In this document: piece by piece, positions 17,903 through 27,268 of the stretch | Layout of the letters: every line of letters starts with the position of its first letter | Numbering within the stretch: position 1 is the stretch's first letter | Origin: Paenilisteria rustica | GTDB taxonomy: Bacteria; Bacillota; Bacilli; Lactobacillales; Listeriaceae | Direction: 5' to 3' | NCBI RefSeq assembly: GCF_013820765.1 | Contig: NZ_JABJVM010000012.1 | Location: forward strand, 1 to 64,000 | Length of the DNA stretch: 64,000 nucleotides | Notes under the pieces: model-generated | Database searches by the model: none | What the model was told of the DNA's origin: nothing | The model's input: only the letters and a program-made list of their open reading frames with translations | Position numbers and translations under genes: made by a program

Positions 17903-18212
17903 TGTAAAAACCCCTTCCATTGGCAGGACGAACAAGCATCGGACCACACCAAAGTTTAGTCCTCTCAATTGTACTATAGAAGTGCTCCGTTTGTCGTTAG
18001 AAAATATTGTTTACTATGAACAAAACAGGATATCCTTTTCGTGCTAGTTGGCTAATGTTTCCCGTTTAGAATTATCTTAAAATAAAGGCAGAAGCATAGC
18101 TATTGTGGCGGTCGGTCCATGGAGAGTGTATGATGAATTCCCAAGTAATGTTGTGAATAAATGTACATAAACGACCAACCGCTCTTTTTTAATAACGAAG
18201 GAGGAACATAAT
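17903..18212. promoter_or_regulatory. divergent pucR/pucG regulatory region
   Basis: This 310-bp gap holds TTTGTC at 17990-17995 and GAACAAA at 18018-18024. The same two hexamer/heptamer words occur upstream of the allantoin permease (24730-24748). TTGTCG-N18-TATGAA at 17991-18020 is a weak promoter candidate for pucG. A sequence GTTGGCTAA near 18045 partly resembles the B. subtilis PucR box. Confidence 0.4.
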
Positions 18213-19424
18213 ATGGTAAAAGAACTACAAGCATCGATCCGAACAATCATGACTCCAGGCCCAGTAGAGGCCGAACCACGCGTATTAAGAGCAATGAGCA
18301 CACCGATTCTAGGGCAATATGATCCAGAATTCTTCGCCATGATGAACGACGTAACCAACCTTTTAAAAATGCCATTTCAAACAGAAAATGAATGGGCGTT
18401 AGCCGTTGATGGCACAGCTCGCGCAGGACTTGAAGCAGCCGTTTGTGGAATCATTGAACCAGGCGACAAAGTACTCGTACCGTCATTTGGTCGTTTCGGC
18501 TTTTTAATGGCAGAACTCGCGCAACGTGCAGGCGCGCAAGTCAAGATTGTCGAGCAAGAATGGGGCACTATTTTTGACCCGAAAACAGTTATCGACGAAA
18601 TTAAAGCGTACAACCCAAAAATGCTTATCATGGTTCACGGCGAAACATCCACGGGCCAAATGCAAGACTTGAAGGAAATCGGCTTATTCTGTAAGGAAAA
18701 CGACGTCCTATTCATGGTTGATGCGGTCGCAACATTCACCGGTGCTGACTTCCAAACTGATGCGTGGGGAGTAGATATCGCCGTTGCTGGCACGCAGAAA
18801 TGCCTCAGCGTCCCAACCGGAATGGCACCAGTAACCTACAACGCAAAAGTCGAGAAAATCCTCGCATCCCGTTACCAAGTCGAGCTTGGCCTAACAAAGG
18901 ACGTCCGAAATGACCGCTTCATTTCGAGCAACTACCTAGACCTTAGCCAAATTCAACAATATTGGGGACCAAAACATATCAATCACCATACCGAAATGAC
19001 ATCAATGATTTATGCGTTACGTGAAGGTTTAAGAATTGTGCACGAAGAAGGCCTAGAAAACCGTTTTGCCCGTCACCGCAAGCATGAAAAAGCGATGATG
19101 ACTGGTTTGAACGCCATGGGCTTAACGCTGTTCGGCGATATGTCTAGTAAAATGCCGACTGTAACGTGTGTGAATATACCGGAAGGCCTTGACGGAGAAG
19201 CCGTTCGTGCAACATTACTGCACCATTACGGCGTCGAAATCGCGAGTTCATTCGGTTCCCTTGCCGGCAAGATTTGGCGCATCGGAAATATGGGCTTTAG
19301 TAGCCGCAAAGAGAACGTTCTGCATACCTTGAACGCGCTAGAAGCCTCGATCACATTCCACGGCGGCAAAATCGCAAAAGGCGAAGCAGCACAAGCCGCG
19401 TTGAAATTTTATAGCGAGAATTAA
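18213..19424 (+). CDS. pucG: (S)-ureidoglycine--glyoxylate aminotransferase-like enzyme
   Basis: A 403-residue fold-type I PLP enzyme of the alanine-glyoxylate aminotransferase group. Landmarks are MTPGPVEAEPRV, DGTARAGLEAA, MVHGETSTGQMQD, FMVDAVATFTG and GTQKCLSVPTGMAP with Schiff-base Lys196. The segment SSNYLDLSQIQQYW is typical of PucG rather than ordinary AGT. PucG transfers the amino group of ureidoglycine to glyoxylate, giving glycine. The divergent pucR and nearby allB support this role. GAAGGAGG precedes the ATG. Confidence 0.87.
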   Translation: MVKELQASIRTIMTPGPVEAEPRVLRAMSTPILGQYDPEFFAMMNDVTNLLKMPFQTENEWALAVDGTARAGLEAAVCGIIEPGDKVLVPSFGRFGFLMAELAQRAGAQVKIVEQEWGTIFDPKTVIDEIKAYNPKMLIMVHGETSTGQMQDLKEIGLFCKENDVLFMVDAVATFTGADFQTDAWGVDIAVAGTQKCLSVPTGMAPVTYNAKVEKILASRYQVELGLTKDVRNDRFISSNYLDLSQIQQYWGPKHINHHTEMTSMIYALREGLRIVHEEGLENRFARHRKHEKAMMTGLNAMGLTLFGDMSSKMPTVTCVNIPEGLDGEAVRATLLHHYGVEIASSFGSLAGKIWRIGNMGFSSRKENVLHTLNALEASITFHGGKIAKGEAAQAALKFYSEN

Positions 19425-19435
19425 ATACGAATACG

Positions 19436-19465
19436 AATCCCTGCTTGCGAGAGTAGGGATTTTTA
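19436..19465 (+). terminator. terminator after pucG
   Basis: AATCCCT pairs with AGGGATT, followed by a short T run. Confidence 0.6.
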
Positions 19466-19518
19466 CGTTGGAGGGATAAACCGTTATAATAAAGGGAGTT
19501 AGGAGGGTGAGTCGAATC

Positions 19519-20241
19519 ATGAATAGAACGCTGTCAAAGGAATATTTGCAGGATGTGCTAGTTCGCTTAGCCCATCACTCTAGCGCGATAGAAGGAAATA
19601 CTATTTCGTTGGCTGATACCGTATCGATCATTATTTACAACAAAGTAACAGGAAGTGGCTACGATTTACGCGAAATATATGAAATAAAAAACCATGAGCA
19701 GACCTTTCAATATATGCTGGAACAACTAGAAGAACAGGCACCAATCAGTATAGCACTGGTAAAAGAGATTCACGCCAAACTTACCGACAAACTACAATAC
19801 GATAGAGGCGAATTCAAAACTGGTGAAAACGCTATTTTAGGCGCTGATTTTCAAACAGCCAGTCCAGCAGAAAGACCCATCCTAATGCAACAATGGGTGG
19901 ATAATCTTAATTATAGGCTAGAGCAGGACTCGCTAGACGAAAACTTGCGAGCCGTCGCGGAGAGTCATATTGACTTTGAACGTATTCATCCATTTAGCGA
20001 TGGTAATGCCAGAACCGGTCGAATGCTCATGAATTATGCACTGCTTAAAAATGACTTTCCGCCACTAATCATACGAGCAGATGAACGCGCACAATACATG
20101 CAATATTTAGCGACGCAGGATTCAGAGGCATTTTTCCGATTTGTAAAAGATAAATTGGAAGAAGAGAAAGAGCGTGCCAAACGTTTTCAGAATAGTGAAG
20201 ACCAAAAAATACCGTATAACAAAAATAGAAACGCCGACTGA
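19519..20241 (+). CDS. Fic-domain protein with N-terminal self-inhibitory helix
   Basis: A 240-residue Fic protein expected to transfer AMP from ATP to a target protein. The active-site motif HPFSDGNARTGR occupies residues 157-168 with catalytic His157; it has Ala in place of the second Gly of the usual HxFxDGNGR. The N-terminus carries the class II inhibitory motif SxxxEGN (Ser21, Glu25), so activity should be latent without release. There is no separate FicA-type antitoxin. I prefer ATG 19519; GTG 19507 touches the ribosome binding site. TTTACG-N17-TATAAT (19462-19490) is a probable promoter. Confidence 0.87.
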   Translation: MNRTLSKEYLQDVLVRLAHHSSAIEGNTISLADTVSIIIYNKVTGSGYDLREIYEIKNHEQTFQYMLEQLEEQAPISIALVKEIHAKLTDKLQYDRGEFKTGENAILGADFQTASPAERPILMQQWVDNLNYRLEQDSLDENLRAVAESHIDFERIHPFSDGNARTGRMLMNYALLKNDFPPLIIRADERAQYMQYLATQDSEAFFRFVKDKLEEEKERAKRFQNSEDQKIPYNKNRNAD

Positions 20242-20271
20242 TTATCAAAAATCAATCGACGTTTCTATTTT
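20221..20271. terminator. bidirectional terminator
   Basis: AATAGAAACG and GACTGATT pair with ATCAATC and ACGTTTCTATT, separated by an A-rich loop. It ends both fic and the convergent HAAS gene. Confidence 0.75.
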
Positions 20272-20651
20272 TAATCCAATGCATCTAATAGCAACATCAA
20301 TATAATAAAACACATACCCGCAATCAGCACGATTTTAAACGGAGAAATCTGCTTGTTGGCGGGTTTCTCTGTTTTCGTTTCGACCTGAACTTGAGGAGGC
20401 TCCGGTTGCGGCATTGATTTTTGAATAATTGGTTGCTGTACGCGCTTAGGAACCACAACAGTGTCCTGCACATACTGATCAATAATATCATTCGGATCAC
20501 CTAGCAAAGCGATGGCGTCAGCTTCCGAAATCCCGTTTTCTAAGCTTACCGCAATGTGCTCATCCAAATCTTTGATAATACTGGCACGCTCATCTTCGGG
20601 CAGAGAACGCAGACCATGATGCAATGTTTCGAAAAAATCTGATCTATTCAT
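20271..20651 (-). CDS. HAAS-domain (DUF1700-like) membrane protein
   Basis: A 126-residue protein. The N-terminal HAAS domain (SDFFETLHHGLRSLPEDERASIIKDLDEHI) is followed by GISEADAIALLGDPNDII, a Pro/Gln/Lys-rich linker and one C-terminal transmembrane helix (about 105-122). ATG 20651 overlaps the stop of the upstream padR gene by 8 nt and has AAAGGAG 10 nt upstream. HAAS proteins are typical partners of PadR regulators and are thought to modulate membrane proteins. A second pair occurs at 59085-59833. Confidence 0.78.
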   Translation of the reverse strand: MNRSDFFETLHHGLRSLPEDERASIIKDLDEHIAVSLENGISEADAIALLGDPNDIIDQYVQDTVVVPKRVQQPIIQKSMPQPEPPQVQVETKTEKPANKQISPFKIVLIAGMCFIILMLLLDALD

Positions 20652-20973
20652 TTGGTTTGATCTCCTTTCGTAAAGCTGCAATACTTGCCGTGAATTCATC
20701 CCATTCTTGCAACGTCTCTTTCAAAAAAATCCGGCCTTGGTGCGTGATGTGATAGTATTTCCGCTGTGGCCCAGTTGGCGACTCCACCGTATATGTTGCG
20801 CAATAACCATCTTTCACAAGTCTACGCAAAAGAGGGTAAAGCGTACTTTCCGTAATTGGAATATGTTTCTTTATTTGTTGCGTCAAATCATATCCATAAA
20901 AATCATCCGTCTGTAAGATGAAAAGGACACACATATCCAACGCACCCTTTCGAAACTGTGTCGTTACGCTCAT
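20644..20973 (-). CDS. PadR-family transcriptional regulator
   Basis: A 109-residue winged-helix repressor. Signature segments are FRKGALDMCVLFILQTDDFYGYDL, ITESTLYPLLRRLVKDGY and GPQRKYYHITHQGR, and the C-terminal helix probably dimerises. ATG 20973 has GGAGG 6 nt upstream. A promoter lies at 21020-21048. Its gene overlaps the HAAS gene, forming an operon, and diverges from the YusW-like secreted protein gene, a likely target. Confidence 0.9.
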   Translation of the reverse strand: MSVTTQFRKGALDMCVLFILQTDDFYGYDLTQQIKKHIPITESTLYPLLRRLVKDGYCATYTVESPTGPQRKYYHITHQGRIFLKETLQEWDEFTASIAALRKEIKPNE

Positions 20974-21019
20974 ATTCATCCTCCAATAAAAAATTATTCC
21001 AATGATACTATATGTGATA

Positions 21020-21048
21020 AGTATAGCAACTTTGCGGTTTAATAGCAA
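21020..21048 (-). promoter_or_regulatory. sigma-A promoter of the padR-HAAS operon
   Basis: On the minus strand TTGCTA (21048-21043) and TATACT (21025-21020) are 17 nt apart. Confidence 0.65.
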
Positions 21049-21089
21049 TACTCGTGTTATCTATTATGTAATAAATATAATATTAAGTG

Positions 21090-21118
21090 TTGACAAAGTA
21101 ATGTGACTGTATTATGCT
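21090..21118 (+). promoter_or_regulatory. sigma-A promoter of the YusW-like gene
   Basis: A consensus TTGACA (21090-21095), 17-nt spacer and TATGCT (21113-21118). Confidence 0.75.
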
Positions 21119-21127
21119 ATTTACAGG

Positions 21128-21149
21128 TACTACGCATTGCATAGTAGTA
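21128..21149 (+). promoter_or_regulatory. inverted repeat, candidate repressor operator
   Basis: TACTAC-N10-GTAGTA lies just downstream of the predicted transcription start. The neighbouring PadR protein is a reasonable candidate to bind it, but this is inference. Confidence 0.4.
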
Positions 21150-21179
21150 TACTTCATAATTTTAAGAAGGAGAATAAAA

Positions 21180-21596
21180 ATGAATAAATTAGCAAAAGTA
21201 ACAATCGCAAGCGGAATGGCATTAATCGTCGGTTTTTCAGGATTTGGAGCAAGTGAAGCATCAGCGGCAAAAGCAACAGCCAAGAACCTTTATAAAAAAG
21301 TAGAAGTATCGGTAGACTATGGCCGCCAAGAACTAGAATTTGAATTCGAAGTGAAATCAAATGGTCGCGTGGAAGTAGAATTCGAAAATGATTTCACACG
21401 TAAGAAATTACGCGGAACAGCTGCACAAGCCGAAGTGGATAAAGCTTTCGCAACATATAATGTAACGGGTAAAACACGTACACAAATCGTGAACCATATT
21501 CTAAAAACTTACAAACTATCTACGCGCTACCAAGAGTTCGATTTTGAAGCAAAATTAAAGAATAACAAACGTGTCGCATTTGAAATCGAAAGATAA
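21180..21596 (+). CDS. secreted YusW-like protein
   Basis: A 138-residue exported protein. The signal peptide covers about 1-30 (MNKLAKVTIASGMALIVG, then an ASEASAAKA cleavage region). The mature part is highly charged, with alternating strands (VEVSVDYG, LEFEFEVKSNGRVEVEFEND, FDFEAKLKNNKRVAFEIE), resembling the YusW-like domain of unknown function. AAGGAG lies 8 nt before ATG 21180. It is well expressed on promoter grounds and diverges from padR. Confidence 0.6.
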   Translation: MNKLAKVTIASGMALIVGFSGFGASEASAAKATAKNLYKKVEVSVDYGRQELEFEFEVKSNGRVEVEFENDFTRKKLRGTAAQAEVDKAFATYNVTGKTRTQIVNHILKTYKLSTRYQEFDFEAKLKNNKRVAFEIER

Positions 21597-21611
21597 ACAA
21601 CCGAGATAATA

Positions 21612-21674
21612 CAAAATAGGAGAATAATCGAGGTTTAAAATGAATTAAACTTGGATTATTCTCCTATTTTCATT
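21612..21674. terminator. bidirectional terminator
   Basis: AAAATAGGAGAATAATC pairs with GATTATTCTCCTATTTT across a 24-nt loop, itself containing GTTTAA/TTAAAC, between convergent genes. Confidence 0.85.
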
Positions 21675-21677
21675 TAA

Positions 21678-23051
21678 TTATTGAACAGTCTCTTTCGCGG
21701 TTTGAAGAACGAACGCGCCTTCATGCGTATCGCGAACGCCGTTTTCTTTGTCATAAATCACGGAACCGCGTAGTACCGTTGCCACGACTTGTGCGCCAAT
21801 TGTACGACCGATATACGGGCTAACTTTGTGACGATACTCCAAGTCCTCAGCGGCAAGCGTATACGGTGCATTTGGCTGAATCAAAGCGAAATCGGCATCT
21901 TTACCGATCGCGATGTGACCTTTGTCGGCTAACTTATAAAGATCTGCTGGGTTTGATGCAATCAGTTTCGCGAATTGTGTCAACGCCATGCCACGTTTTT
22001 GCACCGCTTCATCGAACATGATGTCAACGTTATTTTGCAAGCCAGAAATACCGCCCCAAGCTGTGAAGGCATTTCCAATTTTCATATCTGGAGGGCAAGG
22101 CGAGTGATCCGAAGTTACGAAATCGATTTCACCTGCAAAAAGTTTCTCCCAAAGACGATCTTGGTTCGCTTTATCGCGCAGTGGTGGAGCACATTTTGCC
22201 GTGGTACCAATCGTTTCAAATTGTTCTTCGTCAATCGCGAAGTAGTGGGTACATGATTCACACGTCACTTTTTGGCCTTCATTACGTGCGCGAGTTACTT
22301 CTTCCACGCCTTCTGGAGTACTTAAATGGCAGATATGGATTTGGCAACCTGCGATTTTAGCTAAATAAATGGCGCGACGTACGGCTTCCACTTCTGTGAA
22401 AACAGGACGTGATGCGACATAATCTTTCGCTGATGTTTTGCCTTCAGCTTGGGCGACTTTGCCTAATTCATCGCATATTAATGCATTTTCAGCGTGTATC
22501 GCTAGGATTTTGTCCATTTTAGCGATTTTTTGCATACCGGCGAAGAAAGAATAATCATCGACGTTACGGAAATCATTATCGACACCATCGAAGCCACACG
22601 TTGCTAGGAAGCATTTATAAGCCGCAACACCGTCTTCATTCAGCTCATTCAGGCGATCTAAGTTATGTGGAACCAGTCCACCAAAAAGCGCTACATCGAC
22701 GCTAAGTTTGCCTTTTGCCGCGTCAAATTTGAGATTTAGAGATTCACGGTCAATTGTTGCCGGTAATTGATTGAGTGGCATTTCGATGAACGAAGTCACG
22801 CCACCTTTTGCAGCTGCTTTTGTCCCGGTTTCGTAGCCTTCCCATTCTGTGCGACCAGGTTCTGAAATGTGCACGTGCGCATCGACCATACCTGGTGAAA
22901 CAACGAGTCCACTTGCATCAATGACCTCTTTCGCTTCGCCAAGTCCTGCGCCAATTGCCACGATTTTTCCATTCTTTACTGCCACATCTGTAATTACCGC
23001 TTCCGTGTCTAAAATCACTTTTCCATTTTTGATAATTAAATCATAACTCAT
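21678..23051 (-). CDS. allB: allantoinase
   Basis: A 457-residue amidohydrolase opening the hydantoin ring of allantoin to give allantoate. The binuclear metal site is readable: His59 and His61 in [14 protein letters not shown], carboxylated Lys146 in [11 protein letters not shown], His186 in AIHAENA, His242 in CHLSTPEG and Asp315 in [12 protein letters not shown]. The [13 protein letters not shown] segment distinguishes allantoinases from dihydroorotase and hydantoinase. ATG 23051 overlaps the upstream permease stop by 11 nt, so translation is coupled. Genes for the next step, allantoate amidohydrolase, are not in this window. Confidence 0.93.
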   Translation of the reverse strand: MSYDLIIKNGKVILDTEAVITDVAVKNGKIVAIGAGLGEAKEVIDASGLVVSPGMVDAHVHISEPGRTEWEGYETGTKAAAKGGVTSFIEMPLNQLPATIDRESLNLKFDAAKGKLSVDVALFGGLVPHNLDRLNELNEDGVAAYKCFLATCGFDGVDNDFRNVDDYSFFAGMQKIAKMDKILAIHAENALICDELGKVAQAEGKTSAKDYVASRPVFTEVEAVRRAIYLAKIAGCQIHICHLSTPEGVEEVTRARNEGQKVTCESCTHYFAIDEEQFETIGTTAKCAPPLRDKANQDRLWEKLFAGEIDFVTSDHSPCPPDMKIGNAFTAWGGISGLQNNVDIMFDEAVQKRGMALTQFAKLIASNPADLYKLADKGHIAIGKDADFALIQPNAPYTLAAEDLEYRHKVSPYIGRTIGAQVVATVLRGSVIYDKENGVRDTHEGAFVLQTAKETVQ

Positions 23052-24549
23052 TTCCTTCAACTCCTATTTTTTTAATATGAACTTCTGTATTCTCTTCATA
23101 AAACGATGGATTTTTCTTACGGTGAAGCGAGGCAAACAGGGCATATGCGCCAAAAGCCACAATCACACCGACGAACCATGAAAGTCTGGAAACTGGCTCC
23201 AAGACTGGGATGAACTTACCGCTTAGTGATACAAGGACGGCAACAATGGTCACCACAAACGCGAGCGAATTAAAACCATTTTTGTAATAAGAAAATTCAC
23301 CGGGCGCTGTGTAAAGGCTATCCAAGTTGATTTGACGGCGCATAATAATGAAATAATGGGCTAGCATCACACCGATAACAGGGCCAAGAATCCCACCGAT
23401 AATATCGAGGAATAAATAAATACTCGCCTGATTCTCCATCAATTTCCATGGACAAATCAGAACACTAATAATACTCGCAATCATAACGCCATGCTTATAC
23501 GTCAACTTCTTCGGAAAAATCGCAGCAATCTGATACCCCGCCGGAATAATATTCCCCGTCGCATTCGTTGAAATCGTCGTCATCAGAATAACCAAGACGG
23601 CGAAAATCGATGCAAACAAGCTATCCCATTTTTGCACAATATCAAGTACATTCCAGGTTTCCGTACCATAATGAATGCTCGCGCCCGCCAAAATACAGAC
23701 ACTAGCAATGGCGAATAAAACATAAGCTACCGCGAGACCGAACGTTTGCCCAGTCGCTTGTGATTTGAAACTTTTCGCATTTTGCGTGAAATCCGATGCG
23801 CTGACAGCAGGTGCCGCCCAAACCGCAACAACGGCGTTAATCACGACGAGGAATAGGAAAATCGAGTTCCCGCCAGTTTGGACGTTAGCTGGCACGTAAT
23901 TCACAATATTGCCGAAGCCTGCCAAATAAATCGCCCAGATCGCCATTCCCCCAAATACGATGTAAATACAAGGATTTAGAATAGCGGTAAACTTGTTCAA
24001 AACGCCGCCCCCGCCAAATCCAATCGCGACATTGACCGCCCAGAAAAGCAAGAACGCAATCAAGCCAGGAATCGTAATCCCTAAAATATTGATGCCTCCG
24101 CCAATCTCTAAAAAACCAGGCCAAATTTTGCCAATTAAAATCAGAAAAGCGAGTGATCCCGCATAGCACTGCAAGCCGAACCACATAATCGCTGCGACAC
24201 AACCCCTTAAAATCCCTGGGAAGAGCGCGCCACGAACCCCGTAAGAAGCCCGCAAAATCATCGCGAAAGGTACGCCATATTTTGACCCAGCAGCCCCATT
24301 TAAAACCATGACCGCGGCGATAATAAAGGCGCTTACAATAATAGCTGCCATGATACTAACCGTTGACAATCCGAGTATTAGAAACCCGCCGACTGCTACA
24401 TAGTTAGGAACGTTATGTACAGAACCCATCCACAATGTGAAATAGTTAAACGTACCCCATGTCCGTTTGTTCTCTGTTTTAGGCAGTAGATCATCGCTAT
24501 ACCCCCGAGATCGATATTTCTCTAGTTGCGCATTATCCACCTGAACCAT
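23041..24549 (-). CDS. pucI: NCS1-family allantoin/nucleobase permease
   Basis: A 502-residue integral membrane transporter with about 12 predicted helices. The N-terminal signature [22 protein letters not shown] and [23 protein letters not shown] and [14 protein letters not shown] are NCS1 hallmarks (PucI/Mhp1 type). The start ATG 24549 has AAAGGAGG 7 nt upstream; more distal in-frame starts would add a soluble tail atypical of the family. It is first in the operon with allB, so allantoin is the probable substrate. Confidence 0.88.
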   Translation of the reverse strand: MVQVDNAQLEKYRSRGYSDDLLPKTENKRTWGTFNYFTLWMGSVHNVPNYVAVGGFLILGLSTVSIMAAIIVSAFIIAAVMVLNGAAGSKYGVPFAMILRASYGVRGALFPGILRGCVAAIMWFGLQCYAGSLAFLILIGKIWPGFLEIGGGINILGITIPGLIAFLLFWAVNVAIGFGGGGVLNKFTAILNPCIYIVFGGMAIWAIYLAGFGNIVNYVPANVQTGGNSIFLFLVVINAVVAVWAAPAVSASDFTQNAKSFKSQATGQTFGLAVAYVLFAIASVCILAGASIHYGTETWNVLDIVQKWDSLFASIFAVLVILMTTISTNATGNIIPAGYQIAAIFPKKLTYKHGVMIASIISVLICPWKLMENQASIYLFLDIIGGILGPVIGVMLAHYFIIMRRQINLDSLYTAPGEFSYYKNGFNSLAFVVTIVAVLVSLSGKFIPVLEPVSRLSWFVGVIVAFGAYALFASLHRKKNPSFYEENTEVHIKKIGVEGNEL

Positions 24550-24853
24550 ACCATTTTTTCCTCCTTTATCTATAAAATAATGCTTAAAATAAGCGAAAAA
24601 CCAAGTTGAGTTTGTGAAAGAAAGCGCTTTAAATTTATGGATATGAGAGACAGCTTTCTCCTGATATGTTAAATATAGCATGCTCTGAAACGTATTTCCT
24701 TAGACGTTTTACATAAACTTTTGAAAAGGTTTGTCTGTTTCGAACAAAGTGAAAATGTGCACAAAATAAGGCGTTAACGGTAGGGAATTTTGCGAATAAA
24801 TGCTAGAATGAAGTAGTAGGCAAAGTTGCTTATTTATGAGGAGAGTGAGAATA
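24550..24853. promoter_or_regulatory. permease/phosphatase divergent region
   Basis: This 304-bp gap contains the imperfect palindrome TTTGTC-N6-GAACAAA (24730-24748), matching words in the pucR/pucG gap, and is a candidate PucR operator. No confident promoter is visible for either side. Confidence 0.35.
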
Positions 24854-25348
24854 GTGGCTAATTATATTAACGAGAAACGTCGCCAAATTGACTTCGATCC
24901 ATATACATTGCCCATCATCGCTTTACCCGAAGTCATCGCGACATCTTTTGACCCGATTGGAAAAACACCGATTATGATTCGCATTGCGGATAAAGATAAA
25001 GCGTTTGCACCGATAAAAGATCCAGGAAAGTATCAAGGAATTCTAGAGATTCAGTTCAATGATATCAATGAAGAGGATGATTATTGGGGACTTAGTAAGA
25101 AAGAATCGGACGAGATGCTTCTTTTCAATAAGAAACATGCGGCGATTATTCATGATTTTGTCGACCAGTTTGCTGATATCAGTCAAATCGTGGTGCACTG
25201 CAATGCGGGTGTGAGTAGAAGTAGCGCGGTCGCGATGCAGCTGGCGGAGTACACGGACGACTTAGATACGTACGCTAAACTACGCGAAATCAAGCGTTAC
25301 ATCCCGAACACGCGCGTTCTCGCCATCATGCGCGGTGAAGAATTTTAA
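24854..25348 (+). CDS. Cys-based dual-specificity/tyrosine phosphatase-like protein
   Basis: A 164-residue protein with the P-loop HCNAGVSRSSAVA, i.e. Cys116-x5-Arg122, the protein tyrosine phosphatase signature. A preceding acidic segment (NDINEEDDYWGLS) could carry the general acid. The C-terminus is helical (YAKLREIKRYIPNTRVLAIM). GTG 24854 with GAGGAG 8 nt upstream is preferred over the ATG at 24836. It lies between the purine island and holB where yaaR would be expected. Physiological substrate unknown. Confidence 0.75.
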   Translation: MANYINEKRRQIDFDPYTLPIIALPEVIATSFDPIGKTPIMIRIADKDKAFAPIKDPGKYQGILEIQFNDINEEDDYWGLSKKESDEMLLFNKKHAAIIHDFVDQFADISQIVVHCNAGVSRSSAVAMQLAEYTDDLDTYAKLREIKRYIPNTRVLAIMRGEEF

Positions 25349-25428
25349 CGTAATTTTTTTGGCAAAATTTGCGCCATAACCTTGTCCGTCATGTTATAAT
25401 GTAGAGAAATGATTGGAGGGGTTTTTTC

Positions 25429-26421
25429 GTGGGACGACAAGCTGATCTGCTAGCGATGCAACCAATCGCGATGCAACTGTTCATCAAAAGTATTCTGACA
25501 GACCGATTGGCGCATGGTTATTTGCTAGAAGGCGCGCGTGGAACTGGTAAGAAACGCACCGCTAAATGGCTTTCCCAGACCCGTTTTTGCTTGGAAAAAA
25601 GTGACGACGAGTTGGCTTGTGGGACGTGTAATAATTGCCTGCGAATTGAAAATGATAACCACCCCGACGTTCATTGGCTAGAACCAGATGGTAACAGTAT
25701 CAAAATTGATCAAGTACGGGAATTGAAGCAGGAACTGTCTAAGCGCGGTATGGAATCGGATCGCAAGGTTTTGATTATCGACAGCGCGGACAAAATGACA
25801 GTGCAATCTGCTAATTCTTTGCTTAAATTTATAGAAGAACCGGATGGCGGCATGTTGATTTTGTTCTTGACCGCGAGTCCACAACAAATCTTGCCAACCA
25901 TCCAGTCGCGACTGCAACCGGTGAGCTTTCGGGCTTTACCATTTGAAGCTTTTGTCAGCGATTTGATAGCGCAAGGCATTTTAGAACAGAAGGCCCGTGT
26001 GTTGGCGAGTGTCGCTGGAAATGCGGAACAGGCCACTACTTGGAACGAGGACGAATGGTTTGCCGAAGCACGCAACGTGACGGTGAAGCTCTATGAGGGA
26101 CTACATCATCAAGGTGTGGATCCGATTTTGCTTATTCAAGAATCATGGATGCCCGTTTTCAAGGACAAAACACAGCTACATTTAGGCCTAGAGTTGTTGC
26201 TATTACTCTATCGCGACCGATTGCATTTATCGCTAAACGACGATTATCGTCCAATTTGCATGGAGCAAGCATCGATGTTAAAGCAGGACATACTGCGAAA
26301 GTCACTCACAGATACGACTGCTGAGATGGAAATCATTCTTGGAGCCAAGCGCAAACTAGACTCCAACATGAACACCCAGCTATTGATGGAGCAACTCGTA
26401 CTCAAAATTCAAGGGAGGTAG
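25429..26421 (+). CDS. holB: DNA polymerase III subunit delta'
   Basis: A 330-residue clamp-loader subunit. HGYLLEGARGTGKKRTAKW is the degenerate Walker A region, with a zinc module from CLEKSDDELACGTCNNC. SANSLLKFIEEPDGG and LFLTASPQQILPTIQSRLQPV are the SRC-like region. The GTG start at 25429 has GGAGGG 8 nt upstream. It starts the holB-ricT-yabA-trmN6-yazA-rsmI operon, with a 5-nt gap to ricT. Confidence 0.96.
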   Translation: MGRQADLLAMQPIAMQLFIKSILTDRLAHGYLLEGARGTGKKRTAKWLSQTRFCLEKSDDELACGTCNNCLRIENDNHPDVHWLEPDGNSIKIDQVRELKQELSKRGMESDRKVLIIDSADKMTVQSANSLLKFIEEPDGGMLILFLTASPQQILPTIQSRLQPVSFRALPFEAFVSDLIAQGILEQKARVLASVAGNAEQATTWNEDEWFAEARNVTVKLYEGLHHQGVDPILLIQESWMPVFKDKTQLHLGLELLLLLYRDRLHLSLNDDYRPICMEQASMLKQDILRKSLTDTTAEMEIILGAKRKLDSNMNTQLLMEQLVLKIQGR

Positions 26422-26426
26422 TCCAA

Positions 26427-27257
26427 TTGCCAAAAGTTGTAGGCGTTCGTTTTAAGGAAGCCGGTAAAATATATTATTTTTCGCCTGAGAAACTCAAAAT
26501 TGTCGAGGGTCAAGGCGTTATTGTCGAAAATGCACAAGGAATTGAGTTTGGAAAAGCGGTTATCGCACCACGCGAAGTCGATGAAGAGGATGTTGTTATG
26601 CCTCTAAAACGAGTATTACGTGTTGCAACAGATGCAGATTATAAATGTGTCGAAGAAAATGCGGCCTCTTGTCAGCGCGCATTTTTACTCTGTGATGAGA
26701 AGATTTCTGAACACAAAATCGAGATGAATTTAGTGGATGTCGATTATACATTTGATCGTAATAAAATCATCTTTTACTTCACCGCAGAAGGACGTGTGGA
26801 TTTCCGTGAACTCGTAAAAGATTTGGCATCGATTTTCCGTACGCGGATTGAATTACGCCAAATCGGTGTACGTGATGAAGCGAAGTTGCTTGGCGGAATT
26901 GGCCCGTGTGGCCGGATGCTGTGCTGTTCGACTTTTCTTGGTGATTTTGAACCAGTTTCTATCAAAATGGCTAAAGACCAGAATTTATCACTAAATCCGA
27001 CGAAGATTTCCGGACTTTGTGGTCGTTTAATGTGTTGTTTGAAATATGAGAACGATGAATACGAAACAGCGAAGAAAGAAATGCCTGATGTCGGTCAACA
27101 TGTTGTGACACCTGATGGCAAGGCACGTGTAGTCGGCATTAATCTACTCGGCCGAATTATGCAAGTTAGATTACCAGATCAAGACGCGGTCATTGAATAT
27201 GCATTAGAAGAATTACGTCCCTTTAATGCCTTTTCAAAAGAACCCGCGAAGTCCTGA
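26427..27257 (+). CDS. ricT: PSP1-domain protein RicT (YaaT)
   Basis: A 276-residue component of the RicAFT complex, which in B. subtilis assists RNase Y-mediated RNA maturation. The PSP1 domain lies at about 60-150. Cysteine clusters GPCGRMLCC and GLCGRLMCC are the iron-sulfur ligands known for this complex. The TTG start at 26427 has GGGAGG 8 nt upstream, at the end of holB. Length matches B. subtilis YaaT. Confidence 0.95.
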   Translation: MPKVVGVRFKEAGKIYYFSPEKLKIVEGQGVIVENAQGIEFGKAVIAPREVDEEDVVMPLKRVLRVATDADYKCVEENAASCQRAFLLCDEKISEHKIEMNLVDVDYTFDRNKIIFYFTAEGRVDFRELVKDLASIFRTRIELRQIGVRDEAKLLGGIGPCGRMLCCSTFLGDFEPVSIKMAKDQNLSLNPTKISGLCGRLMCCLKYENDEYETAKKEMPDVGQHVVTPDGKARVVGINLLGRIMQVRLPDQDAVIEYALEELRPFNAFSKEPAKS

Positions 27258-27268
27258 GGTGAGCCCAT

